Below are positions 50,515-61,339 of a stretch of 64,000 nucleotides of DNA, piece after piece. Below the pieces are notes generated by a model. That model did no database searches and had not been told where the DNA came from. It saw only the letters and a program-made list of their open reading frames with translations. The DNA is from Ignelater luminosus (lineage: Eukaryota > Arthropoda > Insecta > Coleoptera > Elateridae), in assembly GCA_011009095.1 (NCBI GenBank), contig VTPC01008821.1, positions 186,001-250,000 of the forward strand, written 5' to 3'. The position numbers were made by a program, and so were the translations under genes. How positions within the stretch are numbered: position 1 is the stretch's first letter; each line of letters opens with the position of its first letter.

Positions 50515-52015
50515 ACACGCTATCGCCAGTTGAATGTCTAGTTCTTGTAGCTTTCTTCTATTCTATTGGTGTCTTTTTCTAATCTTGGGATTCGGTTTTT
50601 GAAGCTCTGTAACAAGTTTTCGCGTACACTCAATATGACTTTTTTTCATGTCTCACTTGTGACATGTAATCAAAAGTCTGCATCTATGTAGTCTTTTTCA
50701 CACAAAGAAAGAATGGCTACATTTATTCAATGCCGTTCCCGATTTACAGATCTGGTTTTATGGTTTGGTAAAGATGAGCAGCTTTTTGAAAGTTTGTGTA
50801 ATCTAGAATCTCCCCAGATTAATCTGCCATCCTGTCGTAGTCAGAAAAACCTTCAGTTTGGAAGACTGCAGACTGCTCACTGGAATGAGCTACGAACGCA
50901 GTCATTGTTAGGATGATCAACTGAATCATTTTGCCGACTGACATCTAGCTCTTTCACCGTAGCACTGCTTGCTGTAGTTGCTATCAATTCTTCGACTGTC
51001 AGCAATGCCTGCATTACTAATGTTGTCAATCTCATCAAATACATCCACATCACAAACGCAGCTGATTTCATTACGTGGCCTACGTTTAACGAATTGCCAT
51101 TGCCATGAATAGAATTCGGACCACTTCGCTCGTCTTGTGAATCAAACATCTACCAATTGATGGAACACGACAGTGGTAGTATTGTGCTTCGGCAAAAGTA
51201 ATCAAAGATTAAAAACAAAAAAGAAACAAAAACACGGACGTCTTAAAAGCATTAAGAGGCATCAGCTTTCAATCCAATACTAATGTTTTTATAGGGCAAA
51301 TTAGGAAGAGGTACTTATGAGTTGATACTTGAATGTGTTCATTGCAATTATCTCAGTGTTCTTGAGTCTGTTTCACATGCTAATTCCGTTAAATTTGATT
51401 TGGAGTTGGATTATCCCCGGGTTCGGTTAAATTGTAATAGGCAATGAAGTGACTGTAGCATTTTAAACCATGAAATCTAAAAGAACCTTAATCCAAAGCT
51501 TCAGTCATAAAGAGGAACAACTACAATAGCTAGGAAAGTCCTATAAAGCAGATGTGCCTCTGAACGTATCTTTGATGCCATTGAAGCACAATATCAAGCC
51601 CTACCAAGTGCTTTTGGCATTGGTATCAACTATCAAATCACTTCAATCAAGAAATGATTTGATATCAAATGTGCCATTGGAAGAGTAATTTGAATTCTTG
51701 ACCTAAGTCTAGCTACAAATATGCAAATAAACAAAATGCTATAAAATTATGTAAAAACAGCTTGAGTTACTTAAAAATCTCTGAATAATTTCTGGTACTA
51801 CTTCGATGGCACATACATGTCTAGAATTCACGAAATTATAGAATTTATTGATAGTAACTAAACACACGCCAGCTAGTCATTTAGTGACAGTTTGTTTATT
51901 AGGTCGACGTCCTTTTTCTAATCTCAGGGTTAGGTTTTCGAGGTTTTGTAACATTTTCATAAGCTTTTATTGAATATGACTTTTTCCCACCCGTGACACG
52001 CAATCTAAACCTCTT
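50515..52015. repeat. Dispersed repeat pair (50515-50680 and 51860-52015)
   Basis: Both copies begin AACACACGC and share, in order, a GTCTTTTTCTAATCTTGGGA / GTCCTTTTTCTAATCTCAGG block, GGTTTTTGAAGCTCTGTAAC / GGTTTTCGAGGTTTTGTAAC, and AATATGACTTTTT followed by a TGTGACATGTAATC / CGTGACACGCAATC block. Spacing is about 1345 bp. The sequence between them contains no recognised gene. Direct copies of this kind could be terminal repeats of a decayed element or an old local duplication. Confidence 0.5.
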
Positions 52016-52966
52016 CACTCTTTTGCTCTAGGAAATGTTTGTTAAAGCTTGTACAAATTCGACTGATCATTGCAGTGTTGTGTTGCCCGGATTAGTGAGA
52101 AGGTTGATAGTCGTCCCATTCCTTACAAGTTATTACAAGTTTTTTGGATCTTTACTTTCCGGGCGGCTCCTTGGGTTGACGATCGGACGTTCATGTTGAG
52201 AGGAAGAGTTCGTGTGTCTCCAGCGTCCAGATCATTTACTATCAACTACCACCACCCACATCCACATTATAAATGCAGGTGTCTTCATCAACGGTCTTTG
52301 AAGTTAGGACCACCATTTTCAACACGTTCAACGCTCGCTGATACAATCTAAGCCCGATCAATTAAAACATTGTTTTCAACCTAAGTTGCCTTCTTTACTA
52401 TCAGCACCAATAGCACTACCTAGGCATTACTGAGAAAGAACTCTCTTTCGTGCTCACCAAGCTGAGCCTTCTATAGTAGCCACTGCTTACGCAGAAATCA
52501 ATAGTAAACGATGACAATAACGACTGATGCACACGTATGCGCACTATTCACTGTTTCTGTACTCGGTTAGTTTGTCTTTGCCAACTCACAATATTTTTTG
52601 TTTGGTTATGAGCACACTTTTCGAGCTGAAGGTAATTTCAATTTGAGTGTCAATCATTGCACTGGCATGAAATTATACAATTTTACTTTGTTACTCTTAG
52701 AAAGTGGTATATTCGGATTGTTTCGACTGAGGCCGCTAACAAGCTAGTTCGGTGTATTTTGACGCTGAATTATTTTGTCAATGTTAACTTTAGTTGTAAT
52801 TATATCAATTTCAGGAATTTCGGAATATGTGCCATAGAAAGAGAAACCAATATGGAAATCTACGAGCTATTTAGACTGAGAGATCGGCTTAATTGAACTA
52901 TAGTGTGTAATCAGAGATTAGAGAAATTAGAATAGTCAGCGGTAACAACAAAATTCTTTAGATCTA
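52016..52966. other. Intronic sequence before the second mariner
   Basis: A moderately GC-rich patch (52070-52350) contains a 93-codon open frame without a recognised domain. Nothing else was seen. Confidence 0.4.
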
Positions 52967-54259
52967 ACACATGGGCTGAAAAGTCCCAGGCCTAACAAAT
53001 AGATGGCGCTAGTTCTATTGCATTCACCGCTTTTTCAGTTAGTACTAACCTTCAAAAGACAGCTGTTAAAATTTCATGATATTCTATTCATTATTTTGTG
53101 AGTTATTGTGCTAAGAGTGACGCTACTTTTGTTATTTTCAAAACAATGGATCAAAAACAATTTCGTGTTTTAACTTTACACTGCTTCTTGATGGGAAAAA
53201 ATACCGTTCAAGCGAAGCAATGACTTGAAAAGTGTTATGGGGACTCCGCTCCATCAGAAACAACAATAAAACGTTGGTTTGCTGACTTCAAACGTGTTCG
53301 TAGAGACACCGATGATGCAGAACGCAGTGGACGTCCAAATGAGGCGGTAACACCAGAAAACATCAAAAAAATCCACAAAATCGTTTTGAATGATCGAAAA
53401 GTGAAGTTGCGTGAGTTAGCTGACATCGTAAAGATATCAAAAGAACGTGTTGGCTTTATATTGCATGAGCATTTGACTATGAGAAAGCTCTGCTCGAAGT
53501 GGGTGCCGCGTTTGCTCACTGTTCACCAAAAACAAGAACGTGTTGATGTTTCTGAGCAGTGTTTGGCCATGTTTAAACGTAACAAACCGGAATTTTTGCG
53601 TCGATATGTGACAATGGATGAAACATGGATCCATCACTTCACTCCGGAATCAAAACGATCGTCATCTGAGTGGACAGCAACTGGTGAACCTCGTCCAAAG
53701 CGACCGAAAGCACAACAATCGGCTGGAAAGGTTATGGCCTCGGTATTTTGGGATGTGCGTGGTGTAATATTCATCGACTATCTTGAGAAGGGAAATACCA
53801 TCAACAGTGAATATTATATAGCGTTATTGGAGCGTTTGAAGGCCGAAATTGCAAAGAAACGACCGCATATGGCAAAGAAAAAAATTTTGTTTCATCAAGA
53901 CAACGCACCGTGTTACAAGTCAATCAAAACAATGGCAAAACTACATGAATTGAACTTCGAATTGCTCCCACATCCACCGTATTCGCCAGATTTGGCTCCC
54001 AGCGACTACTGGCTGTTCGCAGACCTAAAAAAATGCTTGCCGGTAAGAAATTTCGCTCGAATGAAGAGGTTATCGCTGAAACTGAGTCCTATTTTGAGGC
54101 AAAAGATAAATCGTTCTACAAAAGTGGTATTGAAATGTTAGAGCGGCGCTGGTATGATTGCGTCGTTCTTGATGGAAATTACGTTGATGAATAAAGCTAA
54201 TTTTGAACAAAAAAAGACGTGTTTTCTTTGTTAGGCCTGGGACTTTTCAGCCCATGTGT
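52967..54259 (+). mobile_element. mariner, irritans-like (DD34D), full length
   Basis: A complete 1293-bp mariner. The first 33 bases (starting ACACATGGGCTGAAAAGTCC) are present as a perfect inverted copy ending at 54259. TA flanks the element at 52965-52966 and 54260-54261. The terminal sequence, with GGCTGAnAAGTCCC, then AGATGGCGCTAGT inside, is like the irritans subfamily (horn-fly/Himar type), known for horizontal spread among animals. The transposase inside carries one stop and one frameshift. Perfect TIRs argue for recent arrival. Confidence 0.94.
53146..54194 (+). pseudogene. mariner DD34D transposase, one stop and one frameshift
   Basis: A cut-and-paste transposase that would be about 349 residues, the normal length. 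The start is ATG 53146 (MDQKQFRVLTLHCFLMGKNT). Codon 26 is TGA at 53221-53223, where mariners usually have Trp. The frame then stays open through the N-terminal helix-turn-helix region (GRPNEAVTPENI, residues about 66-77), WVPRLLTVHQK (the mariner WVPHEL-like linker), and the three catalytic Asp: TMDETW (158), HQDNAPC (252) and YSPDLAPSD (287). Exactly 34 residues separate the second and third Asp. In the A7 run at 54027-54033 one base appears lost, so the last ~55 codons (through ERRWYDCVVLDGNYVDE and TAA at 54192-54194) are in another frame. Two lesions only, so the copy is young but inactive. Confidence 0.93.
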
Positions 54260-54261
54260 TA

Positions 54262-56394
54262 TTGTACCTACTGAATTCTATACACATCAAACATAGGTTA
54301 TAAATGAAATTAAGCCAATCTAGAAGCGGAAAGCCTAGAGTATAAGCATAATTTCCAAAATAGAGAATTGATGTAAAAGAATAAGTTTGAAGCTTACTAG
54401 TAGCAATCATAAACAGACGAGATATCCGAATTGATAAAAACAAAAAGCGAACTCGCAAAATATAAAACAAAGTTTTTTTTCCTATAGATCTGAAAGAAGA
54501 CTAACTAACCTTCATATCATGATGAATAAAATAAGAATGGGATACCGTGTAATACTTAAACATTAAAGAACAACGAAAGAAAAAAGATCAAAATGCAAAA
54601 ACATAAAAAGCAGAAAGTTTAGATGCGAGGAGGAACATTCACACACAATTGCCCGCTACATAAAGAAACTTGATCACGGTATAATGTTAAAATTAACATT
54701 ACAAGCCGCAAAAAGACTCTTATAATAATAAAACAGAATCTTATAAGTCGCAATAAAAATTCCAGTATGTATTAGATAATGAACTGACACCTTCGTTTGT
54801 TGTAATAACAATAACGCCCATGGCCTCCTTTGAAAGAAAATAAAAATGCTTTTAAAGTTTAGTTTTTTTATCTTATGATCCTGTCAAAATGTAAAAAAGA
54901 TTGATAGATTTTTAAGCAACGTCGTGTCCTAATTTTAATACACCCACTTATCTCATCTAGTTGTTCTAGTTAAATCGCGCTTATTTTTCTCTTTCTCTCT
55001 CTGTTTCTCCTGGTATACTTTTATATAGTTAAATGGCAGTAGAACAACAATAGATTATAATAAAAAGAAAACGAAACGTTGATTAATGAATGTAATGTGT
55101 GAAATTTAAATTCAGTAGGCATTCAAGGCTAGTTTTAAATTTTATTACAAGTAAATACGAACAAATTTGCAGTTAATTTGAATATCTTGTGCGTGGCATT
55201 CAAATTCTATCATTAAAAACCCGTCTCCTTAGGTTATGTGCAATTTACAAAGCACGTTTTCGCATTTTACACTCGAATGTCGTCATCAAATTATGACAAT
55301 ATTTATGACAACTTATGAGTATAAGACAGGAAAAGTAACTACTAATTAATAACTATTTAATATGTACAGTTACGCAATGACATAAACAATTTATTTAAAT
55401 ACTGATATAAATTACATATATCCTGCTAATTAGTAAAATTAACTATACATAAAATTAGTTTTGTATTATGTATCTATAGTATATATAATACCGTTCGTTC
55501 TGAAATTTTATTAAGTTTCTCTTCTTATTTATGGGATTATCAGACCAATAATAACAGACAACTAACTACTACATGTACTCGTGTGGGATTTTTTAAAACA
55601 ACGTATCCCAGTAGGCGCGGTTAATATTTCATTTTTTATTTTCTTCAATATACCTAACTTCCTTTATAAGAATTAAAAACATAAAAAATACCTTCTCGGT
55701 CATTCTTCAACACTATTCGAAATAACAATGGTCGTTGCAACCCCGTGGTATCACGAAGGAGCTTTAAGTTATAGCGGATGGATTTCACAGCCATAAATCG
55801 TGCGCATCCCCGACTCGAAAGATAGCATCTGACCTCGAGATACAAACACTACACGCCCACAAGTCTCTAGACAACTAAATCAATTTCCTATATAGTAAGT
55901 ATAGATAAAACTTGCGATGGTTTTTACCTTAAATGAGATGCGCAGCCACGAACACAACCAACTACCTTTTCTTAGCGGGACGCCAAAACACCCCAGTTTT
56001 TTCTTTCTTCTTTTCGCTTCTTGCCTCAGTTTTTTTTCTGTTTCTCTTTTTTCGATGAGTAGGATTTTAGAATTTAAAACCACTGTCATTTGTATGTTTG
56101 TTTGTTGTTAGACACACCTTGTTTAAATCTATTTTTGTTTGTCATCGAATTAGATTATGAACACCCAACATTAAGATTTTTATTTTTTTTTTCTTTTGTT
56201 TATTTAAATTTAGAAGGTGGGTACAATGTTGTTATATTGTTACTTTGCTACTAACTGAAAAGGTTGGAACTAGTTAACTTCCTAGTGTAACACCCCGTTT
56301 TACAAAACTACCGTGTCCTTTTTTCCGGTAAAGAGAAGTGTAAATAGTGAAAATAAAAGAAGAAAGTAACTTCTAGATTCACCCAAAACAGATC
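54262..56394. other. AT-rich intronic sequence
   Basis: No coding region, transposon ends or RNA genes recognised. 55650-55860 is slightly GC-richer, with a 63-codon minus-strand frame of no known type. Confidence 0.4.
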
Positions 56395-57290
56395 AGTGTG
56401 ATTCTATTCATGTTGTGTTCACATACAACGACGGCTAGGCAAAACTTTTCAACCATAAAAAATGCTGAAATGATTGTTTCTCGTATACTGATACGAAGAC
56501 AGTTGTCCCCAAAAGGCCAAAAGTTCTGAATTCGCTCGAATAATAAACTTGCAAGATGAAAGATAGTGAACTGTTTGTTTCTCATAGACTAATGTGAAGA
56601 AAGTTGCACCAAAAAGGCCAAAAGTTCATGATTTACTCAACACATAATTATTATGACACCAAGGCAGCTGGACAGAATTATTATGATTATACTCCTGTTA
56701 AAACACCTACCAAGGCTGCTGCACATTATTGCTCACACACTGACATCAAGAAAGTTGCGCCAAAAAGGCCAAAAGTTCTGTATTCACTCAACAAATAATA
56801 GTTATGATTCTACTTGTGTTGGGATACGTACCAAGACAGTTGGACAGAACTCTGCAACGATACAAATGATGGTCTGATTGATTCTCACATGCTCAAGTAA
56901 AGAAAGTTATACCGAAAAGCCTAAAGGTTTTAAATTTACTTAACAAATAATTATTATGATTACATACCAAGACAGCTAGGCAGAACTTAGAACGATGTGA
57001 GATGTGGTCCGATTGTTTCTCATCCATTAATGTAATTGGATTCCTGTTGGGATACGTACCAAGACAACTGAACAGGTTTTTTTTGTCATGCACTGACAGG
57101 AAGAAAGTTGTGCCAAAACGTCCAAAAATTTCGAATTTACTCAGAAAATAATTATCATCGCTTTGGGATACGTTCCAAGACGGCTGGGCAGGACTTGGTA
57201 ACGATAAGAAATGCTGACCTGGTTATTTCGCGCACACTAATGTGTAGAAAGTTGCGCTAAAAAGATTAAAAGTTACTGATTCTCTATGGT
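56395..57290. repeat. Decayed tandem array, ~150 bp unit, six copies
   Basis: GAAGAAAGTTGCGCCAAAAA then GGCCAAAAGTTCTG, or a variant, occurs at about 56503, 56596, 56749, 56898, 57101 and 57244. It is followed by TTTACTCAACAAATAATTAT and then by GGGATACGTACCAAGACAGC plus TGGACAGAACT and a GATTGTTTCTCAnnnACTAATGT block. Spacings are 93, 153, 149, 203 and 143 bp. Open frames across the units are low-complexity by-products. Confidence 0.82.
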
Positions 57291-58184
57291 AATGCCTAAA
57301 ATTACGATTTGTAATTTCCACCCCGGCGAAAAACATTTTTGAAAGTTTTACCAAAACCCCGATTTATAACTTCAGTTGTTCATAACCAATTTGTACCCGG
57401 AAAGAGCAATTTTTAAACAAATATCAATTTTTACCTTCTTCTTGGTGCTTGCAATGGACTTTTGGGCGTGATTTAGATATCTTGAGATGGCACAGGGGAA
57501 ATTGATTTTGCAATAAGCAAGTTAATTTGGTTTTCTCATTCTTTTGAAATCTTTTCCATTACACAATTCAATGATATTATAGCGTATGGAAAGGTTCTTT
57601 TGTGTAAGAGGGAAAAACTTTTATGCCTGTGCACGAGACAACCTCATTCACCAACCAAACTACTGAAGAGGCTAACTGCCACTGTTCCTGTTTTCTTTTC
57701 CATTAATTTTGACAATCCTTCCTTTGAAACCCTGATATCTCTTTATACTTGATCAAAAGCTTATATACATGCTAGATAATGATTCAAATCAAGTAAGGTT
57801 TCCATCAAGAGCAATCAGCTGCTTTTCTTTTTTGAAAAAATAGCTTTGGAACTTATCTTAACAGGTTTTGTGTCCAGTTTCTCTAATTTATTGAAATAGT
57901 GACCAAGAACAAGTACAACAAAGTCAGAATTGGTGTTTTTGGATCTTGATGAACCAATTTTAACGATTCACAAATGAACCCATTTTACTGTTTGAATCAT
58001 AATGGCTGAAATTGAAGATTGATATCTAGGACAACACCCGCCCCCCTCCTCCAAAAAAGGTTATACCCAACATCAAAAATATTAACAAAGGAAAATCCAG
58101 AAGATGCTATCATCTCCAAACAAATGATATTATTAAAATTTTCTTGTAAAGACAGGCAGCTAATTGAAGTGACAAAATCCTATA
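57291..58184. other. AT-rich intronic sequence
   Basis: No feature recognised apart from a C-rich run near 58038. Confidence 0.4.
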
Positions 58185-58390
58185 CGAGGTCTGTTCAAAA
58201 AATATCGCGAATTTTGAATTTTCGCGGGTTACGTATATTCGATTTTCGATTTTCTTGTGGCGTTATGTTGGTACTGATGTCCCTCACTTATGCCGACAAG
58301 TTCGGCCATTTTGAATGTTCAGTTAATTTTTGACAGCTGTTTTGCTTGGACGTGTTTCGGCTCGTCTTCGATTTTTGCCTATTCCAAAAA

Positions 58391-59195
58391 ATGGATCAAA
58401 GAATCTGTATCAAATTTTGTGTGAAAAACAAAATTAAGTGCGCGGACGCATTCCGAATGTTGACTGTGGCATATGGTGAAGCTACCTTGGACCGAAGCAA
58501 CGTTTATCGGTGGTACAAAATGTTCTCAGAGGGCCGAGAAGATGTGAACGACGAAGAGCGTGCCGGACGCCCGAGCACGTCAACAACAGACGAAAACATT
58601 GATGAAGTGAAGAAAATAGTATTTTAGAGAAGTTGCTGAGGACCTAAACATATCGATTGGCTCGTGCCATTCGATTTTTACCAATGATTTAGGCATGAGA
58701 CGGGTCGCCGCGAAATTCGTACCAAAATTCCTCAATTTCGACCACAAACAGCATCGCATTTACATTGCTAAGGAGCTGTTGAACTCTGTCCGCGACGACC
58801 CAGATTTGCTCCAGAAGGTCATAACTGGTGACGAATCATGGGTTTACGGTTATGACGTGGAAACCAAAGCTCAATCATCCCAATGGAAGCTGCCGCACGA
58901 GCCAAGACCGAAAAAAGCGCGCCAAGTTCGGTCTAATGTGAAGGTTTTGCTTACAGTTTTCTTCGATTGCAGGGGCGTGGTGCATCATGAGTTCTTGCCA
59001 CAGGGTAGAACGGTCAATAAGGAATATTACCTGCAAATTATGCGCAATTTGCGCGAAGCAATCCGCCAGAAACGCCCGGATTTGTGAAAGAACAAAAATT
59101 GGCTTTTGCACCATGATAACGCCCCTGCTCACACATCGTTGCTTGTGCGCGAATTTTTGGCCAAAAACAACACACTAATGATGCCGCAGCCACCT
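58391..59195 (+). pseudogene. mariner transposase, broken and missing its C-terminus
   Basis: A mariner-type DDE transposase of the clade with GDESW and HHDNAPAHT motifs (often annotated as SETMAR-like in arthropods). The start ATG at 58391 gives MDQRICIKFCVKNKIKCADA and an N-terminal helix-turn-helix with VYRWYKMFSEGREDV and AGRPSTSTTDENIDEV. At about 58610-58630 the frame ends in VKKIVF-stop and resumes in another frame at EVAEDLNISIGS, implying a deletion of some ten codons plus a frameshift. It continues through MRRVAAKFVPKFL and the first catalytic Asp (GDESWVYGYD) to a TGA at 59085-59087 where Trp is expected. After that come NWLLHHDNAPAHTSLLVREF (second Asp) and MPQPP. The gap begins where YSPDLAP and the third Asp should follow, so the last catalytic residue cannot be seen. 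Clearly inactive. Confidence 0.88.
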
Positions 59196-59295
59196 NNNNN
59201 NNNNNNNNNNNNNNNNNNNNNNNNNNNNNNNNNNNNNNNNNNNNNNNNNNNNNNNNNNNNNNNNNNNNNNNNNNNNNNNNNNNNNNNNNNNNNNN
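59196..59295. other. Assembly gap (100 N)
   Basis: Exactly 100 N, the conventional placeholder for a gap of unknown size. It lies wholly inside the third mariner, from the coding region to the right terminal repeat. Confidence 0.98.
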
Positions 59296-59321
59296 GCGAT
59301 ACTTTTTGAACAGATCTCGTA

Positions 59322-61339
59322 TGATAAAAGGCTGAAGAGAACGAAAAGTTCTACGAAAGATAAAGTAGGTTTTTATATGAATACAAAAGAAAACGACGAC
59401 AAGTTGAAGAAAAAAAGTGTACAAATAAAATCAAGTGAGCGCCGAGCAAGTGCAACACAATACGAAGGCAACACAACATAAACAAACCCGAGACCATAAA
59501 CAACTAAAATTCGCACATGGTGCACGAAGTGCATAAATATTTTAAACTCTCGCAGAGTTGCCCATACCTATCTGCAATACTTATTCTTGCCATTCCGATA
59601 AAATACGAACGATTTTACGATTTTCGTTAAAGTGAAAATAAAAAAAGAAGTGAAACGATTTTGTTGTCTCCTCATTCCATAATGATGACGTTAGTTAGCA
59701 TAATCGTCAGTCACGCCCAATTTTACATATGATTCGAATCATAAGAATAAGATATCACCAAAGTGTTTAAAATTCATGCGTTCGACCTGTAATCTGAGAT
59801 CTGCTGAGAGCTTGGGCAAACGAGTCTTCTTACACGTGTCATAAAACAGACTTGCCAGGAGAGAAGAGCCAGCCAAGTTTTCTCTTCTCGTACCGTGCAG
59901 CGAGCAGCACATCTTGAATTATGTATTAAGTGATTAATTCGTAACCAGCCACTTTTATTCTTCTTCTTTGCTTAAACTCGTGTGTGTGTATTCTTCGGGT
60001 TTATCTCTATCTTATTGTGTTGTTTAGTAAACAAAGATCGTCTCGCGCATTCCAGTCGCAATCATCCACCTTGAAACAAAACGTTCTTCTTGACATTTAA
60101 GATAGAGAAAAAAAGGGATTCATGGGAAAGTACATTGTACATTAGCGCCAAGAATACTAGATTGAATTTGCTTTTAATTGAATAAACAAAGTCGCCGGTT
60201 TAACAGTGGAAAATAATTAAAAAACAAGGGAAATATAATAAAAGTCGAACGCAGTAAACACCTGAACATCTGTTAACAAATGAATGACCAAATTTCCATA
60301 AAAGACATGTTTATGTTTATTGTTAGACATTGTTATTCCTTTGTTTCGTAAGATCTCCCTTTGTACGTTTAAAAAAAATGGTTTGTTCTGTGCATAAATT
60401 CCTATACACCTTAATTTTTTTCTCAAAAACATTTGGTGTTTTCTTATGAAAAGGAAACTGACATTTTTGTCGATCTTTTATCTCGAAACAATTACATTTT
60501 TCTTTTGTTTTCTTTTTAAATTTTTTCTTGAAACGGTTTTTTAAACTAAAATTTGCAAAATCTTGATCTTATTTCTATATTGTTTTGTTTTTGCCTAGAA
60601 AAATGAGTTTTGTATTTTCTCTGATTTCCTGTGAACTTTTAGAATCTGTTACACTTGCAACTTCTTCTGTTTTGCACCACTTTAATATTATTGGTTTAAA
60701 CTACAAATTTTATTTACGTTTTCAAAATCAAAACTTCTTATTTGCAGATCTAGATAAACTCAATGCAGCCCGAAAACACCTCTTTGCATTTTCGATAAAA
60801 CCCAGAAAGTCTTCTATTTTTGAGCGACTTATTCGAAAGCCCAATCAAATTTGAAAAAATAAATGATAATAAAATTTCTTACTTCGCCCCCGGTCTAAAT
60901 TAATTTTCTGTAGCCATTCGGATGACTATTTCTAGTAAAGCCAGTCATTAACACATACCTGATCAGAGTTTAGACAACACAAGAGAATTTTAATTAGTTA
61001 TGAATTGGGAACAAATGCAAATGACTTTAGAAAAGAGCAAGAACTCCAATATCCCAAGGTTAATAGATTATGAGGTCTCTCTCCCCCCATTCGAATCGTT
61101 GTAGCTTTACTGTTGTTTTTAGAGCTCTTGTCATATTTCTTGGTTTGTTTCTCTAGTTATGCTTGTGCACTCGCTTCTTTTCTAATTTGAGCTTCACTCT
61201 CTTCAGCCTCGCCTTTCAAGACTACGGACTGATATTATGCTGATAACAGACAGTGTTGTATGTTTGTACCTTACTACTTACCCTTTTGCTCTACGAATCC
61301 CGGTGATGTTATGAAAGCCAATTTTGGCAGGCGATTTTG
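59322..61339. other. AT-rich intronic sequence
   Basis: No gene recognised; open frames of 71 and 89 codons near 60217 and 60585 have no known domain. Confidence 0.4.

Larger units (their letters stand above)
58185..59319 (+). mobile_element. mariner (third clade) interrupted by an assembly gap
   Basis: The left end, CGAGGTCTGTTCAAAAAATA followed by TCGC, matches the inverted right end CGAGATCTGTTCAAAAAGTA followed by TCGC with two mismatches. TA flanks are at 58183-58184 and 59320-59321. The interior encodes a mariner transposase on the plus strand, cut by a 100-N gap (59196-59295). As written the element is 1135 bp. The family is normally about 1.3 kb, so the true missing piece is probably 250-300 bp and the N count is a placeholder. 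The termini and protein differ from the other two mariners, so this is a separate lineage. Confidence 0.88.

Noticed and set aside
50877-51149. 90-codon minus-strand frame, considered as a transposase fragment
   Set aside because: No catalytic motif or named domain is visible in it or in its overlapping frames.
52250-52258. CACCACCCA and the TGGGTGGTG at about 760 as Ci/Gli binding sites
   Set aside because: Each matches the GACCACCCA consensus at only 8 of 9 positions, which is expected by chance several times in 64 kb.
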